DNA from: Yersinia nurmii
GTDB lineage: Bacteria; Pseudomonadota; Gammaproteobacteria; Enterobacterales; Enterobacteriaceae
Assembly: GCF_001112925.1 (NCBI RefSeq)
Contig: NZ_CPYD01000001.1
Span: 62,001 to 126,000 of the forward strand
Direction: 5' to 3'
Length of the DNA stretch: 64,000 nt
Shown here: positions 54,436 to 64,000 of the stretch, piece after piece
Position numbering within the stretch: the first letter of the stretch is position 1
Layout of the letters: each line of letters begins with the position of its first letter
The notes under the pieces: model-generated
What the model was told of the DNA's origin: nothing
What the model saw: the letters and a program-made list of their open reading frames with translations, nothing else
The model's database searches: none
Position numbers and translations under genes: made by a program

Positions 54436-54601
54436 ATGAGCCTATTCTGAACCCTCGATTTCACCCACTGGCATCTCCAACCGCAAATCCACCCATCGCC
54501 CATGCGGAATATCCACCGGCTGACCATCGCTGTAGCCGTCCCGTTTATTCTGGGCAAATGGCGGTGAGTTGGGTGTGAGCAGTGATCAATCAGAAAAATC
54601 A
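54436..54601 (-). other. Prophage-like fragment repeated beside the first dinI copy
   Basis: The minus strand can be read as NKRDGYSDGQPVDIPHGRWV then DLRLEMPVGEIEGSE and a stop; the family is not recognised. A core CCTATTCTGAACCCTCGATT followed by TCACCCAC recurs, with one change, at 44917-44946 downstream of dinI copy 1, so both flanks once carried the same prophage sequence. Confidence 0.4.
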
Positions 54602-55151
54602 TCATCCCTGCTCCGCGGCGGGAATATACTTATAAATTGTCTTAGGTGACACTTCCAATACCAACGCAACCTGATGCAACGTTGCGCCGTTAGCAAACAT
54701 ACGCCTTGCTCTCTCAATAACCTCATCAGTCATAATACGACGCCGCCCTCCTATCCGCCCTTCCGCTCTCGCAGCTACCAGCCCGGCACAGGTACGCTCG
54801 ACAATTAACTCTCTTTCCATTTCCGCCAGCGCACTCATAACATGAAAAAAGAAGCGCCCCATCGCCGTTCCTGTATCAATACTGTCCGTAAGGCTACGGA
54901 AATGAACGCCCCGATTCTTTAAATCTTCAACCAACGTAATGAGGTGTCTGACGCTGCGGCCAAGGCGATCTAGCTTCCAGACTGTCACCGGTAGATAGAT
55001 GGCGCATGGCTTTTTTCAATCCCGGCCGGTCGGTGGATTTTCCGCTGATTTTATCCTCAAAAATCAGGTCGCATTTTGCACTAATTAAGGCATTACGTTG
55101 CAATTCGGTGTTTTGGTCATTTGTTGATACCCGGATATAGCCGATCAGCAT
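54602..55151 (-). pseudogene. Frameshifted Pin/Hin-type serine recombinase (DNA invertase)
   Basis: The ATG at 55151 opens MLIGYIRVSTNDQNTELQRN, the catalytic N-terminus with the nucleophile Ser in RVST. The frame breaks near 54980 after LSTGDS and resumes as TVWKLDRLGRSVRHLITLVE, then ALAEMERELIVERTCAGLVA and a C-terminal Hin-type helix-turn-helix (ATLHQVALVLEVSPKTIYKY). A single small deletion explains the break. It lies head to head with the tail-fibre fragment and its crossover site, as in e14, Mu and P1 inversion systems. Confidence 0.85.
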
Positions 55152-55197
55152 GTTGATTTCCCCGAAAAAATAATCGGAGTGTGTCACAGCAAGGCTG

Positions 55198-55857
55198 GTG
55201 ACTAAAGAAAGTGTTGCCGCCGGTGCTCTCGTAAACCTTGGTTTGGGCGAAGTCATTGCCGCCGCCGCTGATGCACTGAAAAAAAGCGCCAACCTTTCTG
55301 ACTTAACCAATAAATCTACTGCTAGATCTGCATTAGAGCTAGGGACTGCTGCAACCCGTGACGCTGGAACCGGAGTGGGACAGTTAATGCCAGTGGGCAG
55401 TTTTGGTATTGGTGGCGCATCGGTCAGTGTACCAACGGGATTTAACCTGCCTGCCCACATCAAGAATAATCCCGGTTTAATGTTTAGCGGTGGCGCTGCT
55501 AATGAATATACCAACTCCATCGCCTCTTTTGGTGGGGAGTGGTTCGACGTGATTATCTTCAATCATGGCGGTGATTTTTTGTCCATGATGGCGCTCAGTC
55601 AAAGCGGCAAGATTGCCACGGGAAGCTATACCAATGGTGTATTTTCCGGCTGGAAAGCTACCGAGGACAGCGGCGTATTTTCTTTTATTGGTGAGCCAAT
55701 TTATTACCCATCAGCCAGTGTCCCGATTGGATATATCAAGTGTAATGGCTCTGCTTTTGACAAGAGTCGTTACCCTCGGCTTGCTGCTCTTTATCCTACT
55801 GGGGCTTCGCTTGATTTGCGCGGCGAGTTCTTATCACCCGTAAATTCCATGGATTAG
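55198..55857 (+). pseudogene. Phage tail-fibre C-terminal fragment
   Basis: 219 codons. It begins with the conserved segment encoded by invertible-fibre crossover sites (AGALVNLGLGEVIAAAADAL). A receptor-binding part follows (SFGGEWFDVIIFNHGGDFLS), then the tail-collar motif PIGYIKCNGSAFDKSRYPRL, LAALYPTG and LDLRGEF. It then runs out of phase at the fusion with the integrase gene (SPVNSMD and stop). The N-terminal shaft is missing. No complete start is expected. Confidence 0.75.
55227..55252. other. Din-family recombination crossover site (gix/cix/pix-like)
   Basis: TCTCGTAAACCTTGGTTTGGGCGAAG: 12-bp palindromic core AAACC-TT-GGTTT around a central dinucleotide (55238-55239) with degenerate flanks, encoding LVNLGLGE as in other invertible tail-fibre genes. 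The invertase start is 76 bp away. No second, inverted site was seen, so inversion is not expected now. Confidence 0.7.
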
Positions 55858-56860
55858 GTGATGATGAGGCTGCAGCAAAGGCTATCGCTATTGAGGCTAA
55901 TAGCCGTTTTGCCCGTCAACAAATGGGGCAATTGCTCAAAGCGCGAGATGAGATCAGTCTCAAAACTGGTAAGGCAATAACAGTTAACTCTTGGCTGGAT
56001 CGCTATCTCACTATCCAGAAAGAACGTTACGACAGTGAGGAAATAAAACTCAACACACTTAAGCAAAAAAATGCACCAGCCGAAGCGTTCAGACGTCATT
56101 GTGGAATGCTAACCCTTCCTGATGTTGGCGTTAGAGATATAGCCTTTGTCATTGAAGAGTATAAGGAGAAGGGGCAAAAACGGATGGCGCAGGTTGTTCG
56201 GATGGTGCTGATCGATGTGTACAAAGAAGCTCAACACGCTGGGGAGGTGCCGCCTGGCTATAACCCTGCTCTGGCCACCAAGCAACCAGCAAACAAGGTT
56301 ACCCGTATTCGCTTGAACTTTGATGAATGGGAGTCAATATTTAATGCCGCTGCCAATATGCAAGGTTATATCCAAAATGCAATGCTTCTTGCCTTGGTTA
56401 CCGGTCAGCGCTTAGGTGACATCGCTGGCATGAAATTTAGCGATGTTTGGGATAATCACCTTCATATCGTGCAGGAAAAAACGGGCACCAGAATAGCCAT
56501 ACCCATAACCTTAAAATGTGAGACTGTCGGTTATACGCTGCAAGATGTTATAGCACGGTGTCGCAATATGATCGTTAGTCCGTACATGCTTCATTATCAT
56601 CATACAACATCAATGGCTAAACGTGGTGGTCAAGTATCTAGCAACGCAATCACTACCGGATTTTCGGCGGCCAGAGATAAAAGTGGATTGCAATGGAAAG
56701 AGGGTACCCCACCTACTTTCCTGAACAGCGATCCTTAGCAGAGCGGTTATATCGAGAACAAGGAGTGGATACTAAAACATTACTCGGACATAAAAATCAG
56801 GCTATGACTGATAAATATAATGATGATAGGGGTAAAGAATGGCTGGTATTAGCTGTTTAA
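55839..56860 (+). pseudogene. Tyrosine-recombinase integrase copy 3, truncated and frameshifted
   Basis: The frame begins inside the tail-fibre fragment (RKFHGLGDDEAAAKAIAIEA) without the N-terminal arm-binding domain. It continues with the core-binding domain and catalytic region (LALVTGQRLGDIAGMKFSDV, catalytic Arg), then loses one base near 56721. The last part, SLAERLYREQGVDTKTLLGH, KNQAMTDKYNDDRGKEW and LVLAV, is in another frame and carries the His and Tyr of the active site. It points at the icd 3' end, as expected for an icd-integrating phage. An ORF of 271 codons (55923-56738) is only part of it. Confidence 0.85.
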
Positions 56861-56910
56861 TTGAGGGTGTTTTTTGTACAGTTTTGCAGAAGAAATATTA
56901 AGTCGTTGGA

Positions 56911-56937
56911 AAACCCACGGAAGCATAAGCTCCCGTG
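56911..56937 (-). terminator. Terminator downstream of icd
   Basis: On the minus strand CACGGGAGC / GCTTCCGTG (one mismatch) with a TTAT loop is followed by GGTTTTCC. The same hairpin is present beside att copy 1 (44224-44245). Confidence 0.6.
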
Positions 56938-56959
56938 AAGTTTTATAGACATGTCAATA

Positions 56960-58213
56960 TCACATGTGTTTAATGATAGCGTTGCCAAACTCTGAGCATT
57001 TCAGCAGCTTAGCGCCTTCCATCAAACGTTCGAAGTCATAAGTCACTGTCTTGGCCTGAATCGCGCCTTCAGTACCTTTAATGATTAAATCAGCGGCTTC
57101 AGTCCAGCCCATATGACGCAGCATCATTTCTGCGGACAGAATAATAGAACCTGGGTTCACTTTATCCTGACCAGCATACTTAGGTGCCGTGCCGTGGGTC
57201 GCTTCAAACAGCGCGCATTCGTCACCAATGTTGGCACCCGGAGCAATACCAATACCGCCAACCTGTGCAGCCAAAGCATCAGAAATATAGTCGCCGTTCA
57301 GGTTCATACAGGCGATAACGTCGTATTCAGCCGGACGCAGCAAGATTTGTTGTAGGAAGGCATCGGCGATAACGTCTTTAACGATGATATCTTTGCCATT
57401 TTTTGGGTTCTTGATCTTAACCCACGGGCCGCCGTCAATCAGCTCACCACCAAATTCCTCACGCGCCAACTGGTAACCCCAGTCTTTGAAAGCGCCTTCG
57501 GTGAATTTCATAATGTTGCCTTTGTGGACCAGCGTAACTGATTCACGATCGTTGTCGATTGCATACTCAATCGCTGCACGCACCAGACGTTTAGTGCCTT
57601 CTTCTGAACAAGGTTTTACACCGATACCGCATTGTTCAGGGAAGCGAATTTTCTTCACGCCCATTTCATCACGCAGGAACTTGATCACTTTCTCTGCTTC
57701 TGGTGAACCAGCTTTCCACTCAATACCGGCATAGATATCTTCTGCGTTTTCGCGGAAGATCACCATATCAGTCAGTTCTGGGTGTTTTACCGGGCTTGGG
57801 GTGCCTTCGTAATAACGTACCGGACGCAGGCAGATATACAGGTCAAGCTGTTGACGCAGAGCCACGTTCAAAGAACGAATACCGCCGCCAACCGGAGTGG
57901 TCAATGGGCCTTTGATGGCAACGCGATAATCGCGGATCAAATCCAGAGTTTCTTCTGGCAGCCAAACATCTTTACCGTAAACCTGAGTAGACTTCTCACC
58001 GGTGTAAATTTCCATCCAGGAGATTTTACGCTCGCCGTTATAGGCCTTCTTAACTGCCGCATCCACTACGTTGATCATAGCAGGAGTCACGTCAACGCCA
58101 ATGCCGTCGCCTTCAATGAACGGAATGATCGGGTTATTAGGAACGACTAATTTACCCTTAGCGTCGACCGTAATTTTTTTACCTTCTGCCGGAACAACTA
58201 CTTTGCTTTCCAT
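56960..58213 (-). CDS. icd: Isocitrate dehydrogenase [NADP+]
   Basis: 417-residue TCA-cycle enzyme converting isocitrate to 2-oxoglutarate, CO2 and NADPH. Near-identical to E. coli Icd: [14 protein letters not shown] start, active-site serine loop [36 protein letters not shown] and [20 protein letters not shown]. The ATG at 58213 has GGAGAGG upstream; an upstream TTG adds one residue. Its 3' end is an integration hot spot (e14, phage 21), and two extra copies of it lie at 48.3 and 44.3 kb. The C-terminal residues ([13 protein letters not shown] region) differ slightly from E. coli, as expected when a phage supplies the terminus. Confidence 0.97.
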   Translation of the reverse strand: MESKVVVPAEGKKITVDAKGKLVVPNNPIIPFIEGDGIGVDVTPAMINVVDAAVKKAYNGERKISWMEIYTGEKSTQVYGKDVWLPEETLDLIRDYRVAIKGPLTTPVGGGIRSLNVALRQQLDLYICLRPVRYYEGTPSPVKHPELTDMVIFRENAEDIYAGIEWKAGSPEAEKVIKFLRDEMGVKKIRFPEQCGIGVKPCSEEGTKRLVRAAIEYAIDNDRESVTLVHKGNIMKFTEGAFKDWGYQLAREEFGGELIDGGPWVKIKNPKNGKDIIVKDVIADAFLQQILLRPAEYDVIACMNLNGDYISDALAAQVGGIGIAPGANIGDECALFEATHGTAPKYAGQDKVNPGSIILSAEMMLRHMGWTEAADLIIKGTEGAIQAKTVTYDFERLMEGAKLLKCSEFGNAIIKHM

Positions 58214-58344
58214 CAACCTCTCCTTCAGCGCAATTTTTGTTAATGCCTTGTAAGATTCTTGTCAATAGTACTTGAATATTCGTTTCACGCCAATCCAAAA
58301 CGGATTGATGTATAATGCGCTAATCAACTGGAAGCGCAATCATC

Positions 58345-58971
58345 ATGAATAAAATCTCTGTTAAAAATCACAAAGTTAACCGATTCAGCTCCCGCTCACA
58401 GGCGAAACCTGCGCCGGTGCAAGGTCCACGTCGCGTGGTGTTACTGAATAAGCCATTTGATGTGTTACCACAGTTTACCGATGAGGCTGGACGGGCAACA
58501 TTGAAGGGATTTATTCCTTTTAATGATGTTTATGCCGCCGGTCGTTTGGATAGAGATAGCGAAGGTTTGCTGGTTCTGACTAACGATGGGAAATTACAGG
58601 CAAAACTGACGCAGCCGGGGAAAAAAACCGGTAAGGTTTATTATGTGCAGGTTGAAGGTGAGCCGAACGAAGAAGCGCTAAGCCTTTTACGGCAGGGCGT
58701 CACGTTAAAAGATGGCCCCACGCTTCCCGCTGGCGCTGAAAAAGTGTCGGAACCGGAGTGGTTGTGGCCAAGAAACCCGCCAATTCGGGAGCGCAAATCC
58801 ATTCCGACCAGTTGGCTGAAAATAACGCTGTACGAAGGGCGCAATCGCCAAGTACGCAGAATGACGGCCCACGTCGGTTTCCCTACCCTGCGACTGATTC
58901 GTTTTAGTATGGGTAATTTTAGCCTGGGAGATTTGCAACCCGGTCAATGGAAGGAGATTAACGATGTTTAA
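58345..58971 (+). CDS. rluE: 23S rRNA pseudouridine(2457) synthase RluE
   Basis: 208 residues of the RsuA family. The catalytic Asp lies in [38 protein letters not shown] is the conserved C-terminal motif. A basic N-terminal tail replaces an S4 domain, as in E. coli RluE. It is divergent from icd, as in E. coli, and overlaps nudJ by 8 bp. Confidence 0.95.
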   Translation: MNKISVKNHKVNRFSSRSQAKPAPVQGPRRVVLLNKPFDVLPQFTDEAGRATLKGFIPFNDVYAAGRLDRDSEGLLVLTNDGKLQAKLTQPGKKTGKVYYVQVEGEPNEEALSLLRQGVTLKDGPTLPAGAEKVSEPEWLWPRNPPIRERKSIPTSWLKITLYEGRNRQVRRMTAHVGFPTLRLIRFSMGNFSLGDLQPGQWKEINDV

Positions 58972-59410
58972 ACCTCATGTTACCGTGGCCTGCGTAGTGC
59001 ATGCTCAAGGCAAATTTTTAGTGGTTGAAGAAACGATTAATGGCAAAGCGCTGTGGAACCAACCGGCCGGTCATTTGGAAGCCAATGAAACCTTGCTACA
59101 GGCCGCAGAACGTGAGCTGTGGGAAGAAACCGGTATCCGTGCGACGCCTCAATCCTTTTTACGCATGCACCAATGGGTTGCACCAGATAATACGCCGTTC
59201 CTGCGCTTCGCTTTTGTGATTGAACTGGCAACCATTTTGCCCACTCAGCCTCACGATAGCGATATCGATCGCTGCCTGTGGCTAACCGCCGATGAAATAT
59301 TGCACGCGCCCAATCTGCGCTCTCCTTTGGTCGCCGAAAGTCTCCGTTGTTATTTACAGCCTGAGCGCTATTCGCTCGATCTAATTGGTACCTTTAACTG
59401 GCCACATTGA
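58964..59410 (+). CDS. nudJ: NudJ, Nudix hydrolase (HMP-PP / nucleoside pyrophosphatase)
   Basis: 148 residues with a full Nudix box [20 protein letters not shown] followed by TGI (GX5EX7REUXEEXGU). The N-terminus [20 protein letters not shown] is as in E. coli NudJ, which acts on thiamine-pathway HMP-PP and on nucleoside di- and triphosphates. It is translationally coupled to rluE. Confidence 0.93.
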   Translation: MFKPHVTVACVVHAQGKFLVVEETINGKALWNQPAGHLEANETLLQAAERELWEETGIRATPQSFLRMHQWVAPDNTPFLRFAFVIELATILPTQPHDSDIDRCLWLTADEILHAPNLRSPLVAESLRCYLQPERYSLDLIGTFNWPH

Positions 59411-59583
59411 TTCAGCCCGATAATTAATTGGCGTAATTTACCCTAAGCCGTGATTGTGCGGTGCGCCCCGACGGGCAACGTGATAAAATCCGGCGCTTGT
59501 TTTTGTAATGCCTTGTTTGCCGCGCAATGCGAAACGGATTATCCGTTGTCAGCACGCCCGGCGCTTAAGTTAGTGAGACTCCC

Positions 59584-60696
59584 ATGTCAGATAACAGCCA
59601 GAAAAAAGTAATCGTCGGTATGTCCGGCGGTGTCGACTCGTCCGTTTCAGCTTACCTGCTACAGCAACAGGGCTATCAGGTTGAAGGCCTGTTCATGAAG
59701 AACTGGGAAGAAGACGACGATGAAGAATATTGCTCCGCAGCGACCGATTTGGCCGATGCTCAAGCAGTGTGCGACAAGCTGGGCATGGAGTTACACACCG
59801 TCAATTTCGCCGCGGAATATTGGGATAACGTTTTTGAACTCTTCCTCGAAGAGTACAAAGCAGGACGCACGCCGAATCCAGATATTCTGTGCAATAAAGA
59901 AATCAAATTTAAAGCCTTCCTTGAATTTGCCGCCGAAGATCTGGGCGCCGATTATATCGCCACCGGCCACTATGTTCGTCGCCACGATGTCAATGGCAAA
60001 AGCCAGCTGTTGCGCGGTCTGGATGGCAATAAAGATCAAAGTTACTTCTTATATACGCTGGGCCACGATCAGTTAGCACAAAGCCTGTTCCCGGTTGGCG
60101 AGCTGGAAAAACCGGAAGTCCGCCGTATCGCGGAAGCGCTTGACCTGGTTACCGCCAAGAAAAAAGACTCAACCGGTATCTGCTTTATCGGCGAGCGGAA
60201 ATTCCGCGATTTCCTTGGTCGATACCTGCCTGCTCAACCCGGCCCAATTATGACCGTTGAAGGCAAACACGTCGGCGAACACCAAGGTTTGATGTACCAC
60301 ACTTTGGGCCAACGTAAAGGTCTGGGCATCGGCGGCACCAAAGAAGGTGGCGATGACCCGTGGTATGTGGTGGATAAAGACGTTGCCAACAATCTGCTGA
60401 TTGTAGCCCAAGGCCATGAGCACCCGCGTTTGATGTCTACCGGTTTGATTGCTCAGCAATTACATTGGGTCGATCGCGAACCGGTTACGGCTCCTTTCCG
60501 CTGCGTGGTCAAAACCCGTTACCGTCAGCAAGATATTCCTTGTACGGTTACGCCGTTGGATGATGAACGCATTGATGTGCGTTTCGACGATCCGGTTGCC
60601 GCCGTTACCCCCGGTCAGTCCGCTGTGTTTTATCAGGGAGAAATCTGTCTCGGCGGCGGTATCATCGAATCACGTCACCCAGTTAGCGACCAATAA
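59584..60696 (+). CDS. mnmA: MnmA, tRNA-specific 2-thiouridylase
   Basis: 370 residues. P-loop [20 protein letters not shown] for ATP, catalytic Cys in [12 protein letters not shown] and persulfide Cys in [13 protein letters not shown]. It thiolates U34 of Lys, Glu and Gln tRNAs with sulfur from the Tus relay. The 173-bp gap to nudJ suggests its own promoter; hflD follows at 17 bp. Confidence 0.97.
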   Translation: MSDNSQKKVIVGMSGGVDSSVSAYLLQQQGYQVEGLFMKNWEEDDDEEYCSAATDLADAQAVCDKLGMELHTVNFAAEYWDNVFELFLEEYKAGRTPNPDILCNKEIKFKAFLEFAAEDLGADYIATGHYVRRHDVNGKSQLLRGLDGNKDQSYFLYTLGHDQLAQSLFPVGELEKPEVRRIAEALDLVTAKKKDSTGICFIGERKFRDFLGRYLPAQPGPIMTVEGKHVGEHQGLMYHTLGQRKGLGIGGTKEGGDDPWYVVDKDVANNLLIVAQGHEHPRLMSTGLIAQQLHWVDREPVTAPFRCVVKTRYRQQDIPCTVTPLDDERIDVRFDDPVAAVTPGQSAVFYQGEICLGGGIIESRHPVSDQ

Positions 60697-60713
60697 TTTC
60701 GACAGGAGCAATC

Positions 60714-61340
60714 GTGGCAAAGAATTATTACGACATCACGCTGGCGCTGGCAGGTATCTGTCAGTCTGCGCGTCTGGTTCAGCAACTGGCTCACGAAGGC
60801 CAATGCGACAACGAGGCCCTGCATACTTCACTCAACAGCGTGCTGCTGACCAATCCCGATTCGACTCTTGCCGTGTACGGTGGAGATGAGAAATTCCTCA
60901 CCATGGGGCTGGAAACCTTACAGGTAGTGCTGAATGCCAACCGCCAAGGCCCTAGCGCCGAACTGACGCGTTACGCTCTGAGCCTGATGGTACTGGAGCG
61001 TAAGCTAAATGCTCACCAGTCCGCCATGAGCACCTTGGGCGAACGTATCAGTCAGTTAGATCGTCAGCTCGCTCATTTTGATCTCGAGTCAGAGACTATG
61101 ATGAGCGCTCTGGCCGCCATTTATGTGGATGTAATTAGCCCACTTGGGCCGCGCATTCAGGTGACCGGCAACCCGGCCATGCTGCAAAGCACCTTAATCC
61201 AGGCCAAAGTTCGCGCCGCCCTGTTAGCCGGTATCCGCTCTGCGGTGCTGTGGCAACAGGTAGGTGGAAGCCGTTTACAGCTTATGTTTTCTCGTAATCG
61301 TCTGTTCAAGCAGGCGCAGAGTATTCTTGCTCATCGTTAA
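60714..61340 (+). CDS. hflD: HflD, membrane-associated regulator
   Basis: 208 residues, [20 protein letters not shown] start. All-helical peripheral membrane protein that in E. coli binds lambda CII and affects lysogenisation. Conserved position between mnmA and purB. Confidence 0.94.
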   Translation: MAKNYYDITLALAGICQSARLVQQLAHEGQCDNEALHTSLNSVLLTNPDSTLAVYGGDEKFLTMGLETLQVVLNANRQGPSAELTRYALSLMVLERKLNAHQSAMSTLGERISQLDRQLAHFDLESETMMSALAAIYVDVISPLGPRIQVTGNPAMLQSTLIQAKVRAALLAGIRSAVLWQQVGGSRLQLMFSRNRLFKQAQSILAHR

Positions 61341-61347
61341 TATTTGA

Positions 61348-62736
<1,389 letters not shown>

Positions 62737-62744
62737 GTCTTTGC

Positions 62745-62776
62745 AGCAGGCGGCTCCCCGTCGCCTGCTTATTTTT
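62745..62776 (+). terminator. Rho-independent terminator after purB
   Basis: AGCAGGCG / CGCCTGCT stem with a 9-nt loop, then TATTTTTC. Confidence 0.85.
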
Positions 62777-62902
62777 CAGTATCCTACTCTCTGCCGTTTA
62801 ACTTTCATTTACTTACACTGCCCCCTCGTTGAATAAAGGTTTAGTTCTCCCCGTTGATAATTGCCTTCTGACATTCAGGGAATCACAATCATAGGAGCAG
62901 TT

Positions 62903-63526
62903 ATGTTCAGAAAATCTTTATTAGCAGCGGCACTTATCACTACCAGCACTTTGGCTATCGCGGATGATTACACCTTTATCGGCGGCGGGTTCCAGTTCGG
63001 TTCCATCGATAATAAGCAAAATTTCGATAAGCAATTTAACCAATCCGGCACCAGCCACATTGGTAGCGACAAAATGCGCGGTTTCTACTTAAACGGCGGT
63101 TATGGCTTTGAAAACAATCTGTTCATGACCGCTCGTCTGAGCGCTATCGCAGATAACGATCGTGGTATGGGTGATGGTTTGCTCGGCGTGGGTTATCATT
63201 TCGCTCTGACGCCAGATGCGGATATGTACCTGCTGGCCGGTGCAAGCCGCCATGCAATGCTGTACGATGTCAAGAAAGATGGTAATAAAACAGAAGCTTA
63301 CAACAGTGCGACCGGTGAAGTGGGTATCAAGACTAAATTGACCCAGGACATTGGCTTAGACGTTGCCTATCGCCTGGCGGAATATGATAGCAAGATGTAT
63401 CACGAAGCACGTATTGAGGCGAGCTATGCCCTAACGCAAAGTCTGGCTGCTGAAGTCGGTTATACCTACCATAACTGGAAGGTAGACGATCAGATTGGTC
63501 AGGTTGGTTTGCGTTATACTTTCTAA
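62903..63526 (+). CDS. Small outer-membrane barrel protein between purB and phoP
   Basis: 207 residues from the ATG at 62903 (AGGAG six bases upstream; the frame opens 14 codons earlier). A signal peptide (LLAAALITTSTLAIA) is followed by about eight amphipathic strands (YTFIGGGFQFGS, GFYLNGGYGFENNLF, EARIEASYALTQSLAAEVGY) ending VGLRYTF with a terminal phenylalanine, typical of OmpX/Ail-sized barrels though without clear Ail signature residues. E. coli has purB next to phoP without this gene. PhoP control is plausible from position but no PhoP box was identified. Confidence 0.8.
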   Translation: MFRKSLLAAALITTSTLAIADDYTFIGGGFQFGSIDNKQNFDKQFNQSGTSHIGSDKMRGFYLNGGYGFENNLFMTARLSAIADNDRGMGDGLLGVGYHFALTPDADMYLLAGASRHAMLYDVKKDGNKTEAYNSATGEVGIKTKLTQDIGLDVAYRLAEYDSKMYHEARIEASYALTQSLAAEVGYTYHNWKVDDQIGQVGLRYTF

Positions 63527-63550
63527 GCCATCAATCTCACCCTTATTTTT

Positions 63551-63570
63551 CCGGGTAAGTTTTTACCCGG
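63551..63570 (+). terminator. Hairpin between the barrel gene and phoP
   Basis: Perfect 8-bp stem CCGGGTAA / TTACCCGG with a 4-nt loop; the T-tract downstream is displaced (CCCAAGCTTTTT), and a T-run lies upstream. It may attenuate read-through into phoP. Confidence 0.6.
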
Positions 63571-63594
63571 CCCAAGCTTTTTGAGGAATTTGGT

Positions 63595-64000
63595 ATGCGC
63601 GTTTTAGTCGTAGAAGATAATGCTCTACTGCGTCACCACCTCTCGGTACAGATGCGCGAGATGGGACACCAGGTCGATGCCGCCGAAGATGCGAAAGAAG
63701 CCGACTATTTTTTGCAGGAACATGCTCCGGATATCGCCATTATCGATCTCGGCCTGCCAGGTGAAGACGGGCTAAGCCTGATTCGCCGCTGGCGTAGTCA
63801 TCAAACCAAGTTGCCGATTTTGGTATTGACCGCTCGTGAAAGCTGGCAGGATAAAGTGGCGGTACTGGAAGCCGGTGCCGACGATTACGTCACCAAGCCC
63901 TTCCATCTGGAAGAAGTCATTGCCCGTATGCAGGCATTAATGCGCCGCAACAGTGGTCTGGCTTCGCAGATTATCGAATTCCCACCGTTCCTGATCGATC
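63595..64000 (+). CDS. phoP: PhoP, response regulator of the Mg2+/antimicrobial-peptide response (5' part)
   Basis: 135 codons are in the window. [20 protein letters not shown], acceptor Asp in [20 protein letters not shown] and Lys in [14 protein letters not shown] make up the receiver domain; the OmpR-type DNA-binding domain lies beyond the edge. An AGGAA ribosome-binding site precedes the ATG. phoQ should follow. Confidence 0.96.
   Translation, partial: MRVLVVEDNALLRHHLSVQMREMGHQVDAAEDAKEADYFLQEHAPDIAIIDLGLPGEDGLSLIRRWRSHQTKLPILVLTARESWQDKVAVLEAGADDYVTKPFHLEEVIARMQALMRRNSGLASQIIEFPPFLID

Overview
The window looks like a chromosomal segment of an enterobacterium, most likely Yersinia or a close Yersiniaceae relative. 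The right-hand block icd, rluE, nudJ, mnmA, hflD, purB, (outer-membrane protein), phoP is Enterobacterales core synteny with proteins very close to the E. coli versions, and the left edge is a chitobiose/cellobiose (chb) operon. The genus is an inference from gene content and was not tested by a search.

Layout. (1) 1-4763, minus strand: chbB, chbC, a GH1 6-phospho-beta-glucosidase, chbA, chbR and the start of chbG. (2) 5-12 kb: a methyltransferase, a broken CPBP protease, an ABC-F ATPase preceded by what looks like a leader-peptide attenuator, and a GDSL-lipase autotransporter. Gene relics follow (siroheme synthase, small transporter), then a probable CRP-activated small RNA. (3) 12.5-17.8 kb: AT-rich accessory DNA with a GNAT acetyltransferase, a complete lipoxygenase carrying all five iron ligands, a tiny lipoprotein and a small exported protein.

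(4) 17.8-40.0 kb: a 22-kb minus-strand block of 14 closely spaced or overlapping genes that reads as one exopolysaccharide locus. It holds an OpgC-like acyltransferase, a glycogen phosphorylase, an outer-membrane barrel-like protein, a complete partner-switching set (REC-PP2C phosphatase, STAS protein, RsbW-like kinase), a sugar nucleotidyltransferase, a cellulose-synthase-like GT2, three DUF3131 paralogues and a GH2 hydrolase. A 1519-residue hybrid histidine kinase and a REC-GGDEF diguanylate cyclase close it. The inferred flow is glycogen to glucose-1-P to NDP-glucose to a glucan, trimmed and acylated outside the cytoplasm. Its control combines phosphorelay, c-di-GMP and partner switching. 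This is the best candidate for an undescribed system.

(5) 40.3-41.7 kb: cytochrome b561 and a VIT/CCC1 transporter. (6) 41.8-57 kb: a mosaic accessory island at the icd 3' end. The icd terminus occurs three times (44268-44434, 48277-48440, and the live gene at 56960), each preceded by an integrase 3' remnant. The first two are followed by near-identical LexA-boxed dinI-like genes. This is the scar of successive e14/phage-21-type integrations. The segments between hold IS relics, a DUF4225 gene split at an 8-bp tandem repeat, an hcp with a nonsense codon, an Eag chaperone with a PAAR-Rhs-HYD1 toxin and candidate immunity gene, and a frameshifted Pin-like invertase next to a tail-fibre fragment that carries a crossover site and runs into a truncated integrase. 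(7) 57-64 kb: the conserved core genes, ending inside phoP.

Start codons were chosen by visible ribosome-binding sites and family alignment from memory. No database search was possible.
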